A DNA stretch of 64,000 bases from Arion vulgaris (GCA_020796225.1 CM036765.1:5924805-5988804), one strand, 5' to 3'; numbered from the stretch's first letter, positions 44,201 through 50,920 are shown. A program made the numbers and translations. Notes: generated by a model not told the origin, from the sequence alone.

Positions 44201-46423
44201 TATCAATCAATCAAGCAAGCATGTATGACTAGATATAGTAACAAATAGGATAAAATTATAGAAAAACAAGAGCGCATACTGCACCAGAACTGCGGGAATA
44301 CTAAAATTACCACCAACAGATCCTGTCTGAGAAGGAGCCTCTGCAACTTAATGTATAGCACTACAAATTAAGAACTGTTGGAACCTTCTGGGTCTGTGGA
44401 TACCTCAGGTAAATCTTCCCTGCTCCCATATAGGAAAAAAGAGTATAAAATTCCTTTGGAGTTTGAAAAAACCAAAATAAAAACAGAAGAATTTGCCACA
44501 ATCAACAGAAGAAACAAAAACAACAGTACTTACTTCTGTAACTGTTTAATCATATCAAACTTATCGATATTCTCATTGGACATTCTTGCCATAGCCAGGA
44601 TATTACATGTCACCCTAAAGAAAAAAGAATATTACTAGACTTGATTCAACAAATCAAAATGTAGACATCACTGAATACCTGTTATTCAAACTGATTTGGG
44701 AACAAAATCTTGTATAAAAACATATCTTGTATACAAGAATATCAGTTAATTTATGACAGAGTCGATTTGTCTCCCTCAGTTTTTTTAATTTCCAAGAGTA
44801 GTCAGCAAATGTTGATGACGGACCAAATGATAGTGACGTGTTTAGTACAATGCACCTCCACCAAATTTCGTCTCACCATTCCTGTTTCGAATTTACGAAT
44901 CTCACTCATGGAGTCACCAAATATGAAAACACGAGAATGGTTATGAGATGCCAACTACGTCACTGTCTCTTCTAACCGCTTGCATCTTAATTGTCAAACT
45001 ACTTGTGGTTGTCACATAGGCCCCACTGACCTCTCTTATTATTTTTTTTCCTGAGTGTATTGAAAAAAGTCTATGCACAGCGCTGTTGAAGTATTTTCAT
45101 TAATTACGTACAAAGATTTTCAATAGAAGAGAACATACCACTCTGAGTATAAGCCATCCACAGCCATCTGTTCTTTACTCCAATTATCAGATTTACAGTA
45201 CTTGCAGCTCTTGCCTCCACAAAACATCTTGCACAAACTCTCATGAGAAATCATCTTACGGGCTTGTTCTCCAACAGCCCAGTATTTAGTTTGTGGCTTA
45301 TCAACTGAAAATTGACAAAAAAAACGTTGATAATGTGAAAACTATGTCGATGGAAAAAACTAGTCAAGACAGAGATGAAGTGTCTACACAGAATGCTGGG
45401 AGTATCAAGAAGAGACCGGTTTAGAAATGAAAACAGGAAAATAATGGGTACAACATTAATACTAAAATTCATCAAGAAACAACAAATTAAATGGTTGGCC
45501 ACATAAGCAGATTATCAACAGACAGTGTGCCTCAAAGAACAATGTTACTCCGATACAATGGATATAAAACAAAGGTTGTCTACACAAAGGGGGACCTCAG
45601 TGATAACAGAGGCAATGAGAAATACTGTTTATGAAGTGCACACAAAAGCCAGTTCTGGAAATATCCTCTTATCCTGACGCTTTGAGACAAAACATGGCTA
45701 GAGAAGATAAGAAAGAATGTGAAGAGAAAAATATCTACCTAAAATATGTTTATATGTTGGGTTGTTGTTTGTTTACGATCTGCAATGAAATACTAAAAGT
45801 AGTAAAGTAATAAAACCCATTTTTCATACCATTAACTATAATTAACAATGTATCATTATCATTGGCTTCTTTGTCTCAGAAGACAATAAGTTGTGCATCA
45901 CATATTTTGTTCTACGCTTAATCACAACATCTGTTTGTGGCATTGTCCTCTGTGTTGGTTTGCTCAACAAAGTTGATCATGAAGTGACTTCTCCATGATG
46001 CACGCTTGTGCAATTTTTATGTTGTAGCTGAGTTGCCCAAGTGTCAGCTACCCCGATCCGATTTCAATGATAGAGTTCAGAGGAGTGCAAGCACAACGTC
46101 TGGTATCAGTTTGGTTGCAAGAGCTGTCCGGTGGGGGATCAGATGATGCCTGCCCAACATAGGGCTCAAACAAAAATCTCATTGTATACACAGAGACTGC
46201 AGAGGTCTATGAGAGAGAGAAATTCCAAAGAACTGTTAGAGTGGCAGAGTTCTTCTAAGAACAAGCTATTTGATGATGATAACATGGTAGCACAAATGTC
46301 TAAATTGGTGGTAAGATAATAATAAAAGAACAATATCTAACCTCTGTGTTTTTCTTTTATCCCCTTGCCCCATTCCAAATCCTCTTCTCCCGGATGGATA
46401 TGCTCATCAGGGTCTGGGTTCAT
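34991..46423 (-). CDS. PTPDC1: PTPDC1-like protein tyrosine phosphatase domain-containing protein (split gene, catalytic exon missing)
   Basis: The coding sequence is joined from nine exons on the minus strand: 46423-46342, 45304-45139, 44614-44534, 42557-42442, 40638-40617, 39353-38760, 36693-36592, 36090-36007 and 35239-34991. All have GT-AG borders and intron phases that agree across every visible junction. About 497 residues are visible. Segments match the vertebrate PTPDC1 family as I know it: a Cys-rich N-terminal block (CGGKSCKYC), NILAMAR, KTVINLQQAGEHAHCG, FFYNF, and near the C terminus DWLDQLN-EPVL with a following RALLRLEK. The family belongs to the dual-specificity-like Cys-phosphatases and has been linked to cilia and centrosomes; that role is family knowledge, not seen here. 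The HC(X)5R active-site region, about 125 residues in vertebrates, is absent and should lie between exons 40617 and 39353, where the N gap occurs. The start is the first ATG of the exon at 46426. Introns are filled with LINEs, SINEs and arrays. Confidence 0.88.
35310..35510. repeat. 19-bp array, about 10 units
   Basis: Units of ttacaccgactgagatggg with deletions and tttcaccgactgagatt variants. It lies in the intron before the terminal PTPDC1-like exon. Confidence 0.93.
35545..35728 (+). mobile_element. SINE-A, 3' part
   Basis: gggacattcgccggtgctac, cgagatcttcctgtgtaaga, gtgcaatgataatggtccta and the tail ttaatcaatcaatcaatc. Confidence 0.85.
35785..35930 (-). mobile_element. SINE-C, 3' half
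   Basis: Minus-strand copy with gttcttggcaaagatcag and tggtcacaaagaacgaacgc. The 5' half is missing. Confidence 0.7.
36007..36090 (-). CDS. PTPDC1: PTPDC1-like exon, EPVL...LLRLEK
   Basis: The acceptor is tcttctacag|GAACCAGTC and the donor is GAAAAA|gtgagt. The 28 codons are in phase 0 and read EPVLRTQDVSVLIENVTDSG then RALLRLEK. It corresponds to the family EPVITKEDV and ALFLLEK segments. A 27-bp tandem array starts about 15 bp upstream of the acceptor. Confidence 0.94.
36105..36430. repeat. 27-bp array, about 12 units, intronic
   Basis: Units of gtaagagatttcaaagtaag then tattact. It begins just upstream of a PTPDC1-like splice acceptor and runs into a SINE-B 3' end. Confidence 0.93.
36430..36522 (+). 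mobile_element. SINE-B, 3' end
   Basis: ggcacaatgtacaatcgctc, gtttaacaagtgatcgatat and gaagaagaagaagc tail, 5'-truncated by the array. Confidence 0.82.
36592..36693 (-). CDS. PTPDC1: PTPDC1-like exon, C-terminal conserved region
   Basis: The acceptor is gttatttag|GAAAATTTG and the donor is TTGAAT|gtaagg. The 34 codons are in phase 0 and include EKGWQDLAREGNPLVICGIL and CDWLDQLN. The family has W-ERICGERDPFILC followed by a WSWVEQLKEPV run at this point. The match continues without a break into the next exon, which starts EPV. Confidence 0.93.
36766..37205 (+). mobile_element. SINE-A, complete reference copy
   Basis: Starts gtctctgtggtgtagagg (A-box region), then ctggttcgctccctcg (B-box region), agatccctgatctcagtgta, ggcagttcaaaatcgat, agatcttcctatgtaagaaa, tgatggtcctattaatcac and a decayed ATCA tail. 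The unexpanded leader here is the reference for the array at 18588. Confidence 0.92.
37420..37870 (+). mobile_element. LINE-F copy
   Basis: The plus strand has gagatgaagtgtctgcgctg, catcagtactgaacttcttc, aaatggttcggccacataag and ends gattaaatagatagataag, a (GATA)n-type tail. Frames are broken. Confidence 0.78.
37930..38010 (+). mobile_element. LINE-K 3' end scrap
   Basis: taaagctcccaatcctacgc and agtggacaaccaattctatc match 786-835. Confidence 0.6.
38085..38745. repeat. TACTTT-rich array (CTACTTTTACTT type), about 650 bp, intronic
   Basis: The core is ctacttttacttttactact with ttctac variants in blocks. Higher-order blocks of about 250 bp (38320-38500 and 38560-38720) repeat the same order of variants. 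It ends 15 bp from the donor of the large PTPDC1-like exon, and read-through gives long artificial open frames. Confidence 0.95.
38760..39353 (-). CDS. PTPDC1: PTPDC1-like large exon, acidic Ser-rich linker after the phosphatase domain
   Basis: The acceptor is attctgtctag|GTTGTTTAT and the donor is TTGAAG|gttagt. The 594 nt are open in phase 0 for 198 codons. The start, VVYFCCERLLELCGAG, resembles the family helix IHLVCKLLLDLAE that follows the catalytic domain. The middle is low-complexity Ser/Asp/Glu (SDDDDDCIIYG). The end has SADDIWTMITQGDYPDSALI. Reading past the donor runs into a TTTTAC-type array and gives an artificial Val-Lys tail, so the exon must end at 38760. Confidence 0.85.
39490..39650 (-). 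mobile_element. LINE-B 3' end
   Basis: On the minus strand it has gtagaatttgtatagcagaa, aaaaacagaaatctacaaca, ctgggcaaaaacctggcagc and the gaagaagaaaag end, matching the LINE-B 3' UTR at 3000-3080. Confidence 0.75.
39655..39960 (-). mobile_element. LINE-E 3' region
   Basis: The plus strand tgcactcggcgtacc, ctcagtctccccaacagata and ttcccgtcactcacagat align with 22020-22130 of the LINE-E copy. Confidence 0.72.
39985..40197 (-). mobile_element. SINE-C, cut by the gap
   Basis: Minus-strand copy with tgtcgtaagaggcgactaag, acgtgtagaagtctatgca and tcttggcaaagatcaaaca. The 5' end is lost in the N run. Confidence 0.85.
40198..40297. other. Assembly gap (100 N)
   Basis: This is a run of exactly 100 N, a conventional length for a gap of unknown size. 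It is flanked by a SINE-C copy on the left, cut off inside its sequence, and by the 3' part of a SINE-A on the right. The gap falls in the intron where the phosphatase catalytic exon of the PTPDC1-like gene is expected. Confidence 0.99.
40298..40435 (+). mobile_element. SINE-A, 3' end
   Basis: ttgtcaccatcttctaaatt, gaggtcttcctttgtaagaa and catagatactcaccaaagt, leading directly into the 27-bp array. Confidence 0.8.
40425..40600 (+). repeat. 27-bp array grown from the SINE-A 3' end, about 6 units
   Basis: Units of aataatgatgttcctggtga then tgagaac start where SINE-A normally reads caatgatgatggtcct. All visible units keep the atgatg and tcct motifs of that end. Confidence 0.82.
40617..40638 (-). 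CDS. PTPDC1: 22-nt microexon of the PTPDC1-like gene (FFYNF)
   Basis: The acceptor tattttccag is followed by 22 nt and the donor gtgagtat. With the phase-1 T from the previous exon it reads L-F-F-Y-N-F-T plus two bases. The family has YFYNF at exactly this place, just after the M-AG of the preceding exon. The phase fits and both splice sites are good, but a 22-nt exon is short enough that chance agreement cannot be excluded. The next coding exon is not visible. Confidence 0.65.
40735..41010 (+). mobile_element. SINE-C, complete
   Basis: tgcccgagtggttccaaatt at the 5' end, gtcgtaagaggcgactaagg, tgcagaagtctatacgttta, ggcctaccaaaccaatgtgc and ttcttggcaaagatcaaaat. The GAA tail is lost. Confidence 0.87.
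41027..41223 (+). mobile_element. SINE-E with target-site duplication
   Basis: A perfect 12-bp duplication, atctatagacac, lies at 41015-41026 and 41224-41235. The copy has gtgcgggttcaaaccagc (B box), caggttccccagatttcacg, agtccatgacaccgagca and aagtgcttctggatcgaaaa. Confidence 0.9.
41237..41567 (-). mobile_element. LINE-A, truncated copy
   Basis: Minus-strand translation follows the end of the 405-codon frame closely: [40 protein letters not shown] and [14 protein letters not shown]. It ends at a tcaatcaattg tail. An 8-bp direct repeat, tagacact, flanks it (41229-41236 and 41568-41575), and the SINE-E later inserted at the same spot. Confidence 0.88.
41690..41940 (+). mobile_element. SINE-G, complete with (GA)n tail
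   Basis: Starts near cttgcaggttggctgggg and includes gaacccagtaaacactggct, ccagagctccaaatggtgct, tcagatttctacatgaataa. The 3' end ggtacattagtctaagcgg then gatcgcgagagagag matches the LINE-D 3' end. Confidence 0.82.
41975..42415 (-). mobile_element. SINE-D split by a zinc-knuckle LINE
   Basis: Left part 41975-42064 (ggattgacctcaatggctta, gtattgcacaaagcatgagc) and right part 42315-42415 (aacaatccaagaagtgaa, cttgtgaactgaaccaaacc) together give one SINE-D on the minus strand. Confidence 0.78.
42065..42314 (-). mobile_element. LINE 3' fragment (zinc knuckle, AAGG tail) inserted in SINE-D
   Basis: Flanked by gctctggtaac (42054-42064) and gctctggcaac (42315-42325), one mismatch. Minus-strand translation gives MCTCRQAHQTAKHILQDCPE, a C-x-C-x-H-x-C knuckle. 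The 3' end is a ggaaggaaggaagg tail. Confidence 0.82.
42442..42557 (-). CDS. PTPDC1: PTPDC1-like exon, INLQ-x-GEH segment of the phosphatase fold
   Basis: The acceptor is ttgtttag|ATTACAGG and the donor is GCCGGAT|gtaagt. The 116 nt enter in phase 2 and leave in phase 1. The translation includes VKTVINLQQAGEHAHCG, SGFSYRPQRLMDAG. This matches the family segment IKTIINLQ-GEHA-CG followed by SGF-Y-P and a M-AG ending. SINE-C and SINE-D copies sit on either side within about 60 bp. Confidence 0.93.
42615..42875 (-). mobile_element. SINE-C, complete
   Basis: Best tail for the family: attggttgtaaagaacgaac then gcaaagaagaagaag on the minus strand, with gatgtcgtaagaggcgacta in the body and ccagagtggttactgggg at the 5' end. 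Confidence 0.9.
42900..44215 (+). mobile_element. LINE-E split by LINE-H
   Basis: Plus-strand part 42900-43020 (ggttgagagaacaaatagcc, cgacc-like ttgcaaccctaccaaaagg) and part 43565-44215 (ITLGRECRDWSNIKAKFVVK, KELIEDNPRYDDVAVYTDEL, then WMSSLAVSNLQRHTWI in another frame) match LINE-E at 22.3-22.9 kb in order. The end gtacaatggtaatggtccta then tcaatcaatcaagc is the shared SINE-A/LINE-E tail. Confidence 0.78.
43020..43560 (-). mobile_element. LINE-H fragment nested in LINE-E
   Basis: Minus-strand frames read LRRILKINWQDKIPDTKVLT, AKVPSANILLQKAQVRWTGH and FKDTLKVSLKCFDIDTM. RW-GHV with a KDTLK-SLK-FDI run is a common LINE C terminus in animals. LINE-E sequence resumes on both sides. Confidence 0.8.
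44534..44614 (-). CDS. PTPDC1: PTPDC1-like exon with NILAMAR motif
   Basis: The acceptor is ttctttag|GGTGACATG and the donor is CAGAA|gtaagt. The 81 nt enter in phase 2, completing a Trp codon, and read VTCNILAMARMSNENIDKFD then MIKQLQ. NILAMAR is close to invariant in the family and starts the phosphatase fold. The surrounding intron sequence is not coding. Confidence 0.92.
44640..45138. other. PTPDC1-like intron without recognised repeats
   Basis: No family match or tandem repeat. A candidate B-box-like ctgtttcgaatttacg at 44881 is too weak to call a SINE. Confidence 0.4.
45139..45304 (-). CDS. PTPDC1: PTPDC1-like exon, Cys-rich N-terminal block
   Basis: The acceptor is attttcag|TTGATAAGCC and the donor is GAGTG|gtatgt. 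The 166 nt enter in phase 1 and leave in phase 2. The translation contains KYWAVGEQARKMISHE, MFCGGKSCKYC and DNWSKEQMAVDGLYSEW. These line up with the vertebrate PTPDC1 block that has VGERLRHVI, a CGG-ACKY motif and an SSWVTDNILAM continuation. A LINE-F fragment lies immediately upstream in the preceding intron. Confidence 0.9.
45340..45760 (+). mobile_element. LINE-F copy, intronic
   Basis: The plus strand has agagatgaagtgtctacaca, gaatgctgggagtatcaaga, catcaagaaacaacaaatta and aaatggttggccacataagc, matching other LINE-F copies. Confidence 0.78.
46185..46315 (+). mobile_element. LINE 3' module, intronic
   Basis: tgagagagagaaattccaaa, gaactgttagagtggcagag and aagctatttgatgatgataa, as at 61525. 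Confidence 0.55.
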
Positions 46424-46426
46424 TAT
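46342..46426 (-). CDS. PTPDC1: PTPDC1-like exon with probable start codon
   Basis: The acceptor reads ttccacag before ATAATGAACC and the donor is CAGAG|gttaga. The ATG at 46423-46421 opens 27 codons beginning MNPDPDEHIHPGEED and leaves phase 1. The 3 bases before the ATG show that it follows a splice acceptor, so at least one 5' untranslated exon should exist upstream. This exon is not recognisable by homology alone. It is placed here because its phase joins perfectly to the next exon. Confidence 0.72.
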
Positions 46427-46549
46427 CTGTGGAATTTTTAAATTGTAGAAGCATCAATCACCATATGAAAAAAGTAAATAATTATGAGTATATAAAAGCA
46501 AACACACAAAATTATTGAACACCTCATTGAGAAACTAAAAAAAAAGGTG

Positions 46550-46785
46550 TAACAGTAAAGGATTGACTTCAACGCACTAGTTTTCCTCATATGGTTCTGT
46601 CCCTGTCTGCATAAATGGCAGATCATATGCTGAGAGTGTTGCATAAAGTATCAACGCTGTAGTTCTTGCAACAATTCTAGGGATCTCATGAAAAATTGCA
46701 CATGTGACTTGGTCTAGATTCAAACCCCAAACCTTCATAACGACAGGAAAATGTATTCACCACTCACCATAAAGACCCCCAATTA
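46550..46785 (-). mobile_element. SINE-D
   Basis: Minus-strand copy: B box ggtttgaatctagacc, ttgcatgagatccctagaa-related body, gtgttgcataaagtatcaac on the plus strand, and 3' end agtgcgttgaagtcaatcc. Confidence 0.82.
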
Positions 46786-47024
46786 TAGTAAAATAACTAA
46801 AATTATAGTTGTTTTCATAACCTGGATATGTGGAAATTAAGTGAATGGTTTGTATGTACATTTCATTTTGAGAAACCCGCTACAACTGAATTACTTTTTG
46901 CAGATAATTTCTCTCTGTAAGTGTATTATCATTATCAGTTCTGGTCACACCAAAGGCCATATAAGGCAGATACAATTTTCACTCAATTCAATCTTGTCTT
47001 TCAACTTCAACCCTAGTCCTAAGC

Positions 47025-47300
47025 ATGTCTTTCTTCTTCTTCTTCAAATGTCCATATCATATCAACCCCTTGTTAACCACTATGTGTGATTTGTATGTGA
47101 TCTGAGTCTAAGAGTGATTGTACATTGTGCCAGTTCAGCGCCTACAAATAGGCGAACACTTCCAATGTCTACGATGCTTTTTATTTACTAGGGTGGCTTC
47201 CCTAGGTCCTACATCAGTCACCTTTTACGACATGATTTACAGTTCACAGTGGTACTATTCTTTGCTTCCCTTGCGGGTCCCGGTACCACATGGGTGACAT
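47025..47300 (-). mobile_element. SINE-B
   Basis: Minus-strand copy from cacccatgtggtaccggg to a GAA-rich tail at 47028-47045, with aacaagtagcctatt-like body and gtacaatcactcttag. Confidence 0.88.
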
Positions 47301-47475
47301 CTTTCAACTCTGCTTGGAAAGTTCTCCTCCATGTTCCCCTGTGTCTAACTTTTTTTATGTTATCCCTGTAGTGATCCCAGCATTGCATGTCTTGCCCACC
47401 TTTCTTTTCTCATCCTGAGAACATGTCCAATCCACACCTCTTTCGTATCTCTTTATGTGTTCCAGAACAGTTACT

Positions 47476-47752
47476 CTTCTTCTTCTTCTGCGATCAACTT
47501 TTGCTATGTGACTTCTCCGGTATGTGTCATAAACAGGGCGGTGCGCTTGAGGTCTTCACCAGTTCCCATAGTTTGTCTTGTAGTGTTGTTTCTGTAGTGG
47601 TGTGCTCTGGGACTGCAGTGTCTTGTTCTAAGTCTGAAGACTGTGGTCTGTGCTTTTCTGTTTAGTGTATTTATACTGTCGTGCTCTGGGTTGTATCCTC
47701 CATTTGTTTTTCTCCAGATCATTTTCCTGGATTGTTTCAGGAGAGTCTTTGC
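47476..47752 (-). mobile_element. LINE-J 3' end with target-site duplication and GAA tail
   Basis: A perfect 15-bp duplication, tccagaacagttact, lies at 47461-47475 and 47753-47767. Minus-strand translation has TTVFRLRTRHCSPRAHHYRN and then GEDLKRTALF, a jockey/CR1-like C terminus. The 3' end is gttgatcgcagaagaagaag. It inserted into another LINE-like sequence (47310-47880) that is not assigned. Confidence 0.87.
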
Positions 47753-47884
47753 TCCAGAACAGTTACTGAGTCAGTTCTTGAAGTCTAACATTGCATAGTC
47801 TTTTCGTCCTAAGTATACTCAACTATTTTTCTAACAAGTCCTCCCTCAGATTCGTTTGATATAATTTCTGTTCGTATCTGCTTT

Positions 47885-48299
47885 CCAAGTCTCATATCCT
47901 CATAGTGACCATAGTGCATGTAAAAAGTAAACTTGAAACATTCATTTTGACTCAATGACTGCATCGTTCTTATTTTCTGAAACTAATTTTGTAAAACCGA
48001 CATCATAGTTTCTTAGCAACACATTTAATTGATTTATATAGAAAAATAAATATAAAAATTACAGATAATTTTAAATATCACTGTTAACTGAAAGTCCACA
48101 AATCGTTTAAAACATAAATAAAATCTTTATGATAAAGATTTTAAAAGATTAAAAAATACCATGCTTACCACTTACTTGACTTACTAATTTAGTAATTACG
48201 AGGCAGTCAGATTCAGAGGGATATTAAAAATAAAAAGGTCAGCGATTTTGTAAATGAGAAAATATTACTTGTGTTTTCTTTCTCTAGTCTACCACCAGG
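47885..48299. other. No feature recognised
   Basis: This is AT-rich sequence upstream of the candidate promoter. No repeat family or coding frame is supported. Confidence 0.45.
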
Positions 48300-48500
48300 T
48301 ATTGCTTAAATGGCTTCAACATGCTGTTTGGCAGCAGACTGTGTAAATATACATACAAATCTATTTGATTTAGTCGTGAAAAACCTCACGTTATTTACTG
48401 AAAGGCGCCATTATGTTGCTACAAACAATAAAAATGGCGGCTTGCAGGGAAGTACTAACGTTGGAGTAAATATTGATTATCTCCCGGTTACCACACATAA
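48300..48500 (-). promoter_or_regulatory. Candidate promoter / first-exon region of the PTPDC1-like gene
   Basis: This is the least repetitive stretch upstream of the first recognised coding exon. It holds aaaaatggcggc at 48429-48440, a good YY1-type motif, and ggcgcc nearby on the minus strand, features common at animal transcription starts. A possible donor (ataac|gtgagg on the minus strand) lies just downstream of them. No transcript evidence is available, so this is a guess from position and motif. Confidence 0.25.
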
Positions 48501-48699
48501 ATTGATTTTTACATTACTAAAGTTTTTGTAAACATGACAAATGCATCAAATCTGTAGAAAATAATTGAACTACATCGAGATAGTACAAAGTGTAGTTTTC
48601 TTGGTATCTTTGAAATAAAGATAATCCTAACTGCATTGTTGATTTAGTCCAAAGAAGACTCACTCTCGATCGCAGCATTGCTCGTGCATTCGTTCTTTT

Positions 48700-48945
48700 T
48701 GGGGGATGGGATTGGGGATTGACTTCATTGCACCGGGTTTTACCCCATATTGCCAACTGCCTCTCTACAGAAATGGCACACCCCCGCCTAAAGTATTGCA
48801 CAAAGCACGAACTTTGTAGCTCCGGCAACAATCCTTGGGGTCGCTGGGAAAAAATGCTCTCGTGAACAGAACGGAGTGGTCGGATTCGAACCTACGACCT
48901 TCGACTCGCAAGGCAGGGGCTTAACCACTTAGCCACAGCTGTCAT
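48700..48945 (-). mobile_element. SINE-D, complete
   Basis: Minus-strand head gtggctaagtggttaagccc (A box) and gtaggttcgaatccgacc (B box), body gagctacaaagttcgtgctt, and 3' end gtgcaatgaagtcaatcc. This copy has the clearest pol III promoter of the family. Confidence 0.9.
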
Positions 48946-49009
48946 TTACCACAGAATGATCTGGAGCAAGGATGAAGTTAAGCTCATTGGATTGTCTCGT
49001 CTGGTCAGT

Positions 49010-49265
49010 TATTAGTTATATGAGGACTATCATCGTAGCACTCCAGACATGTCCATAGGTGCTCCGATCACAACCTCAACAAATCCAGCAGCGTCCAGCG
49101 GCCCAACACGACAGTTCATTTTGATTAATTCATCTATCTGTGTGCATATTTGTTTTATCGTTCATTTCGGGCTGTACCAATATCGAAACCCATCTCGCTC
49201 AATCTGGTCAGCGACAGGAATTCACAACCTTGTAACTCCTCTATTCAGCAAGACTTGTTCAATGC
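49010..49265 (-). mobile_element. LINE-E 3' end
   Basis: On the minus strand gatcggagcacctatggaca, tgtctggagtgctacgatga and tagtcctcatat. It is the copy that most resembles the SINE-A 3' end. Confidence 0.72.
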
Positions 49266-49344
49266 GTTCAGTGGTATTATTTTTTGCTCCCCTTGCGAGT
49301 CCCTGCAACACACGAGCGAAACCGCATGATATGGAAACGGGTTC

Positions 49345-49595
49345 TTTACTTACTTCTTCTTTTGTCGTCACATTGTTACCGTGTTGTTGTACAGGGTCGT
49401 GGTTTTCTGTTTTTGTCTTGCGCTGCTCTAGGGCTTGGGTGGTAGCTATTTTTTGCTTTTGCTAGAAATCTGCTATGCCATCTATCCATCATTTGCCTTG
49501 GTTTTCCTCTTGCTGTCTTCTCTAATGTTCTGTTGTAGAAGACTCTGTATACAATGGAGTTTGTTTGTATTCTTATTAATTCTTTCACTTCGTAA
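49345..49595 (-). mobile_element. LINE-B 3' end
   Basis: Minus-strand frame reads ELIRIQTNSIVYRVFYNRTL then GKPRQMMDRWHSRF. The 3' UTR has gcaagacaaaaacagaaaac, cacgaccctgtacaac and gaagaagtaag. Confidence 0.78.
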
Positions 49596-49624
49596 TTGTG
49601 TGTACCTATGGGTGCATTTTCTTT

Positions 49625-49807
49625 GCAATGTATGTTAAATTAGACATTATACCGGCTTTGCGTCGTCTTAAAAAATACAGTGAGCCAGTGTATCAGCTAA
49701 AAAAGTGGAAAGGGTTAAGTCGCGGAACTATTTCATTCTTTGTTTCTCAATTACTTACTTACTACCATGATAAAAACTGTATTATCAAATTGTGCAAAAA
49801 TATTTGA
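49625..49807 (+). CDS. Unrecognised short frame, possibly an isolated exon
   Basis: The frame reads MYVKLDIIPALRRLKKYSEP, VYQLKKWKGLSRG and TISFFVSQLLTYYHD, basic and helix-rich, and is not part of any repeat family I can see. A codon-like pattern is all that supports it. There is no clear acceptor or donor. It could be the first exon of a gene running to the right, a retroelement scrap, or chance. Confidence 0.2.
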   Translation, partial: AMYVKLDIIPALRRLKKYSEPVYQLKKWKGLSRGTISFFVSQLLTYYHDKNCIIKLCKNI

Positions 49808-49814
49808 GATTGTC

Positions 49815-50000
49815 TATTATTTTTTCCCAGGTGGGTGATGGAATTGTTGACCGCGTAGGAGTCGGAGGTTTAATTTGCGTTTCAGGGACAGATGAGTCGC
49901 CATTGTTGTGTTAGATCCGTGTTTATTTAGTGTGGTCTTGATATTGTCTATCCATTTTTTATTTTCCTTGGCTCTAGTACTTGATCTCTTTTTATTGTAT
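49815..50000 (-). mobile_element. LINE-K 3' end
   Basis: Minus-strand translation gives KKWIDNIKTTLNKHGSNTTM then THLSLKRKLNLRL, close to the copy at 680-800. Confidence 0.7.
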
Positions 50001-50144
50001 GCTGTTCATAGTTCATAGTTCATGTCATGTCGGTTCCAACTTCACTGCAACAGGTCACCCCATAATTGCTCTGTTCACGTGCCAGCGAAAATCACACGAA
50101 ATGCTAACAACTGTCTCCTGTGTCGGGAACTAATTCCAGATTAA

Positions 50145-50920
50145 CCCTTGCTTTCAACTTCAATGACTGATTTGGTATTTGTTGATCATTTCTTCTCAAA
50201 GTATGCCAAACATATCTCCATCTTCTCTTTCTTATAACAGTTGTCACTAGTGGTTGACCAGACATTTCTTCTCAAAGTATGCCAAACATATCTCCATCTT
50301 CTCTTTCTTATAACAGTTGTCACATGGTTGACCATACATTCCTTCTCAGAAGTATCCAAACATATTCCATCTTCTTTCTTATAACAGTTGTCACTGATTG
50401 GTTGACCGACATTTCTTCTCAAAGTATGCCAAACATATCTCCATCTTCTCTTTCTTATAACAGTTGTTACTAGTGGTTGACCAGACATTTCTTCTCAAAG
50501 TATGCCAAACATATCTCCATCTTCTCTTTCTTATAACAGTTGTTACTAGTGGTTGACTAGACATTTCTTCTCAAAGTATGCCAAACATATCTCTATCTTC
50601 TCTTACTTATAACAGTTGTTACTAGTGGTTGACCAGACATTTCTCTGATTTCATGACTTCTCCTGAATTCTTTCCATTTTATATTCATAATTTTTCGCAG
50701 ACATCTATTTTCAAATGCGTTCAATTTGCTTTCAATATCTTTATTCATTTTTCAACTATCGTTGGCACATGCTAGGATTGATGGAACACTGGAATTTAAA
50801 ATTCGTAAATTAGTTTTAAAACACTATATAACTCAAAGTTCCATATTTCATTTGGAAATTTAAATGCTGATTTTGCTTTATAGTTTGCTTAAACCAATTA
50901 CATTGACAGAAAATTCCCAT
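50145..50920 (-). mobile_element. LINE-C with internal 76-bp array
   Basis: The minus strand has the family order from caaatcagtcattgaagttg through the array to gaattcaggagaagtcatg and the upstream region ttcaaaatagatgtctgcg. The array occupies 50185-50640. Confidence 0.85.
50185..50640 (-). repeat. About 76-bp array inside LINE-C, 6 units
   Basis: Each unit holds ttctcaaagtatgccaaaca, tatctccatcttctctttct and ataacagttgt-actagtgg plus ttgaccagacatt. On the minus strand it encodes RKRRWRYVWHTLRRNV. The LINE-C copy at 28790 has it once and the copy at 31540 twice. Confidence 0.95.

Noticed and set aside
44215..44530. Additional PTPDC1-like exon between 44.2 and 44.5 kb
   Set aside because: Some acceptor-like and donor-like sites exist, but the phases of the flanking exons already join directly and the translation has no family similarity.
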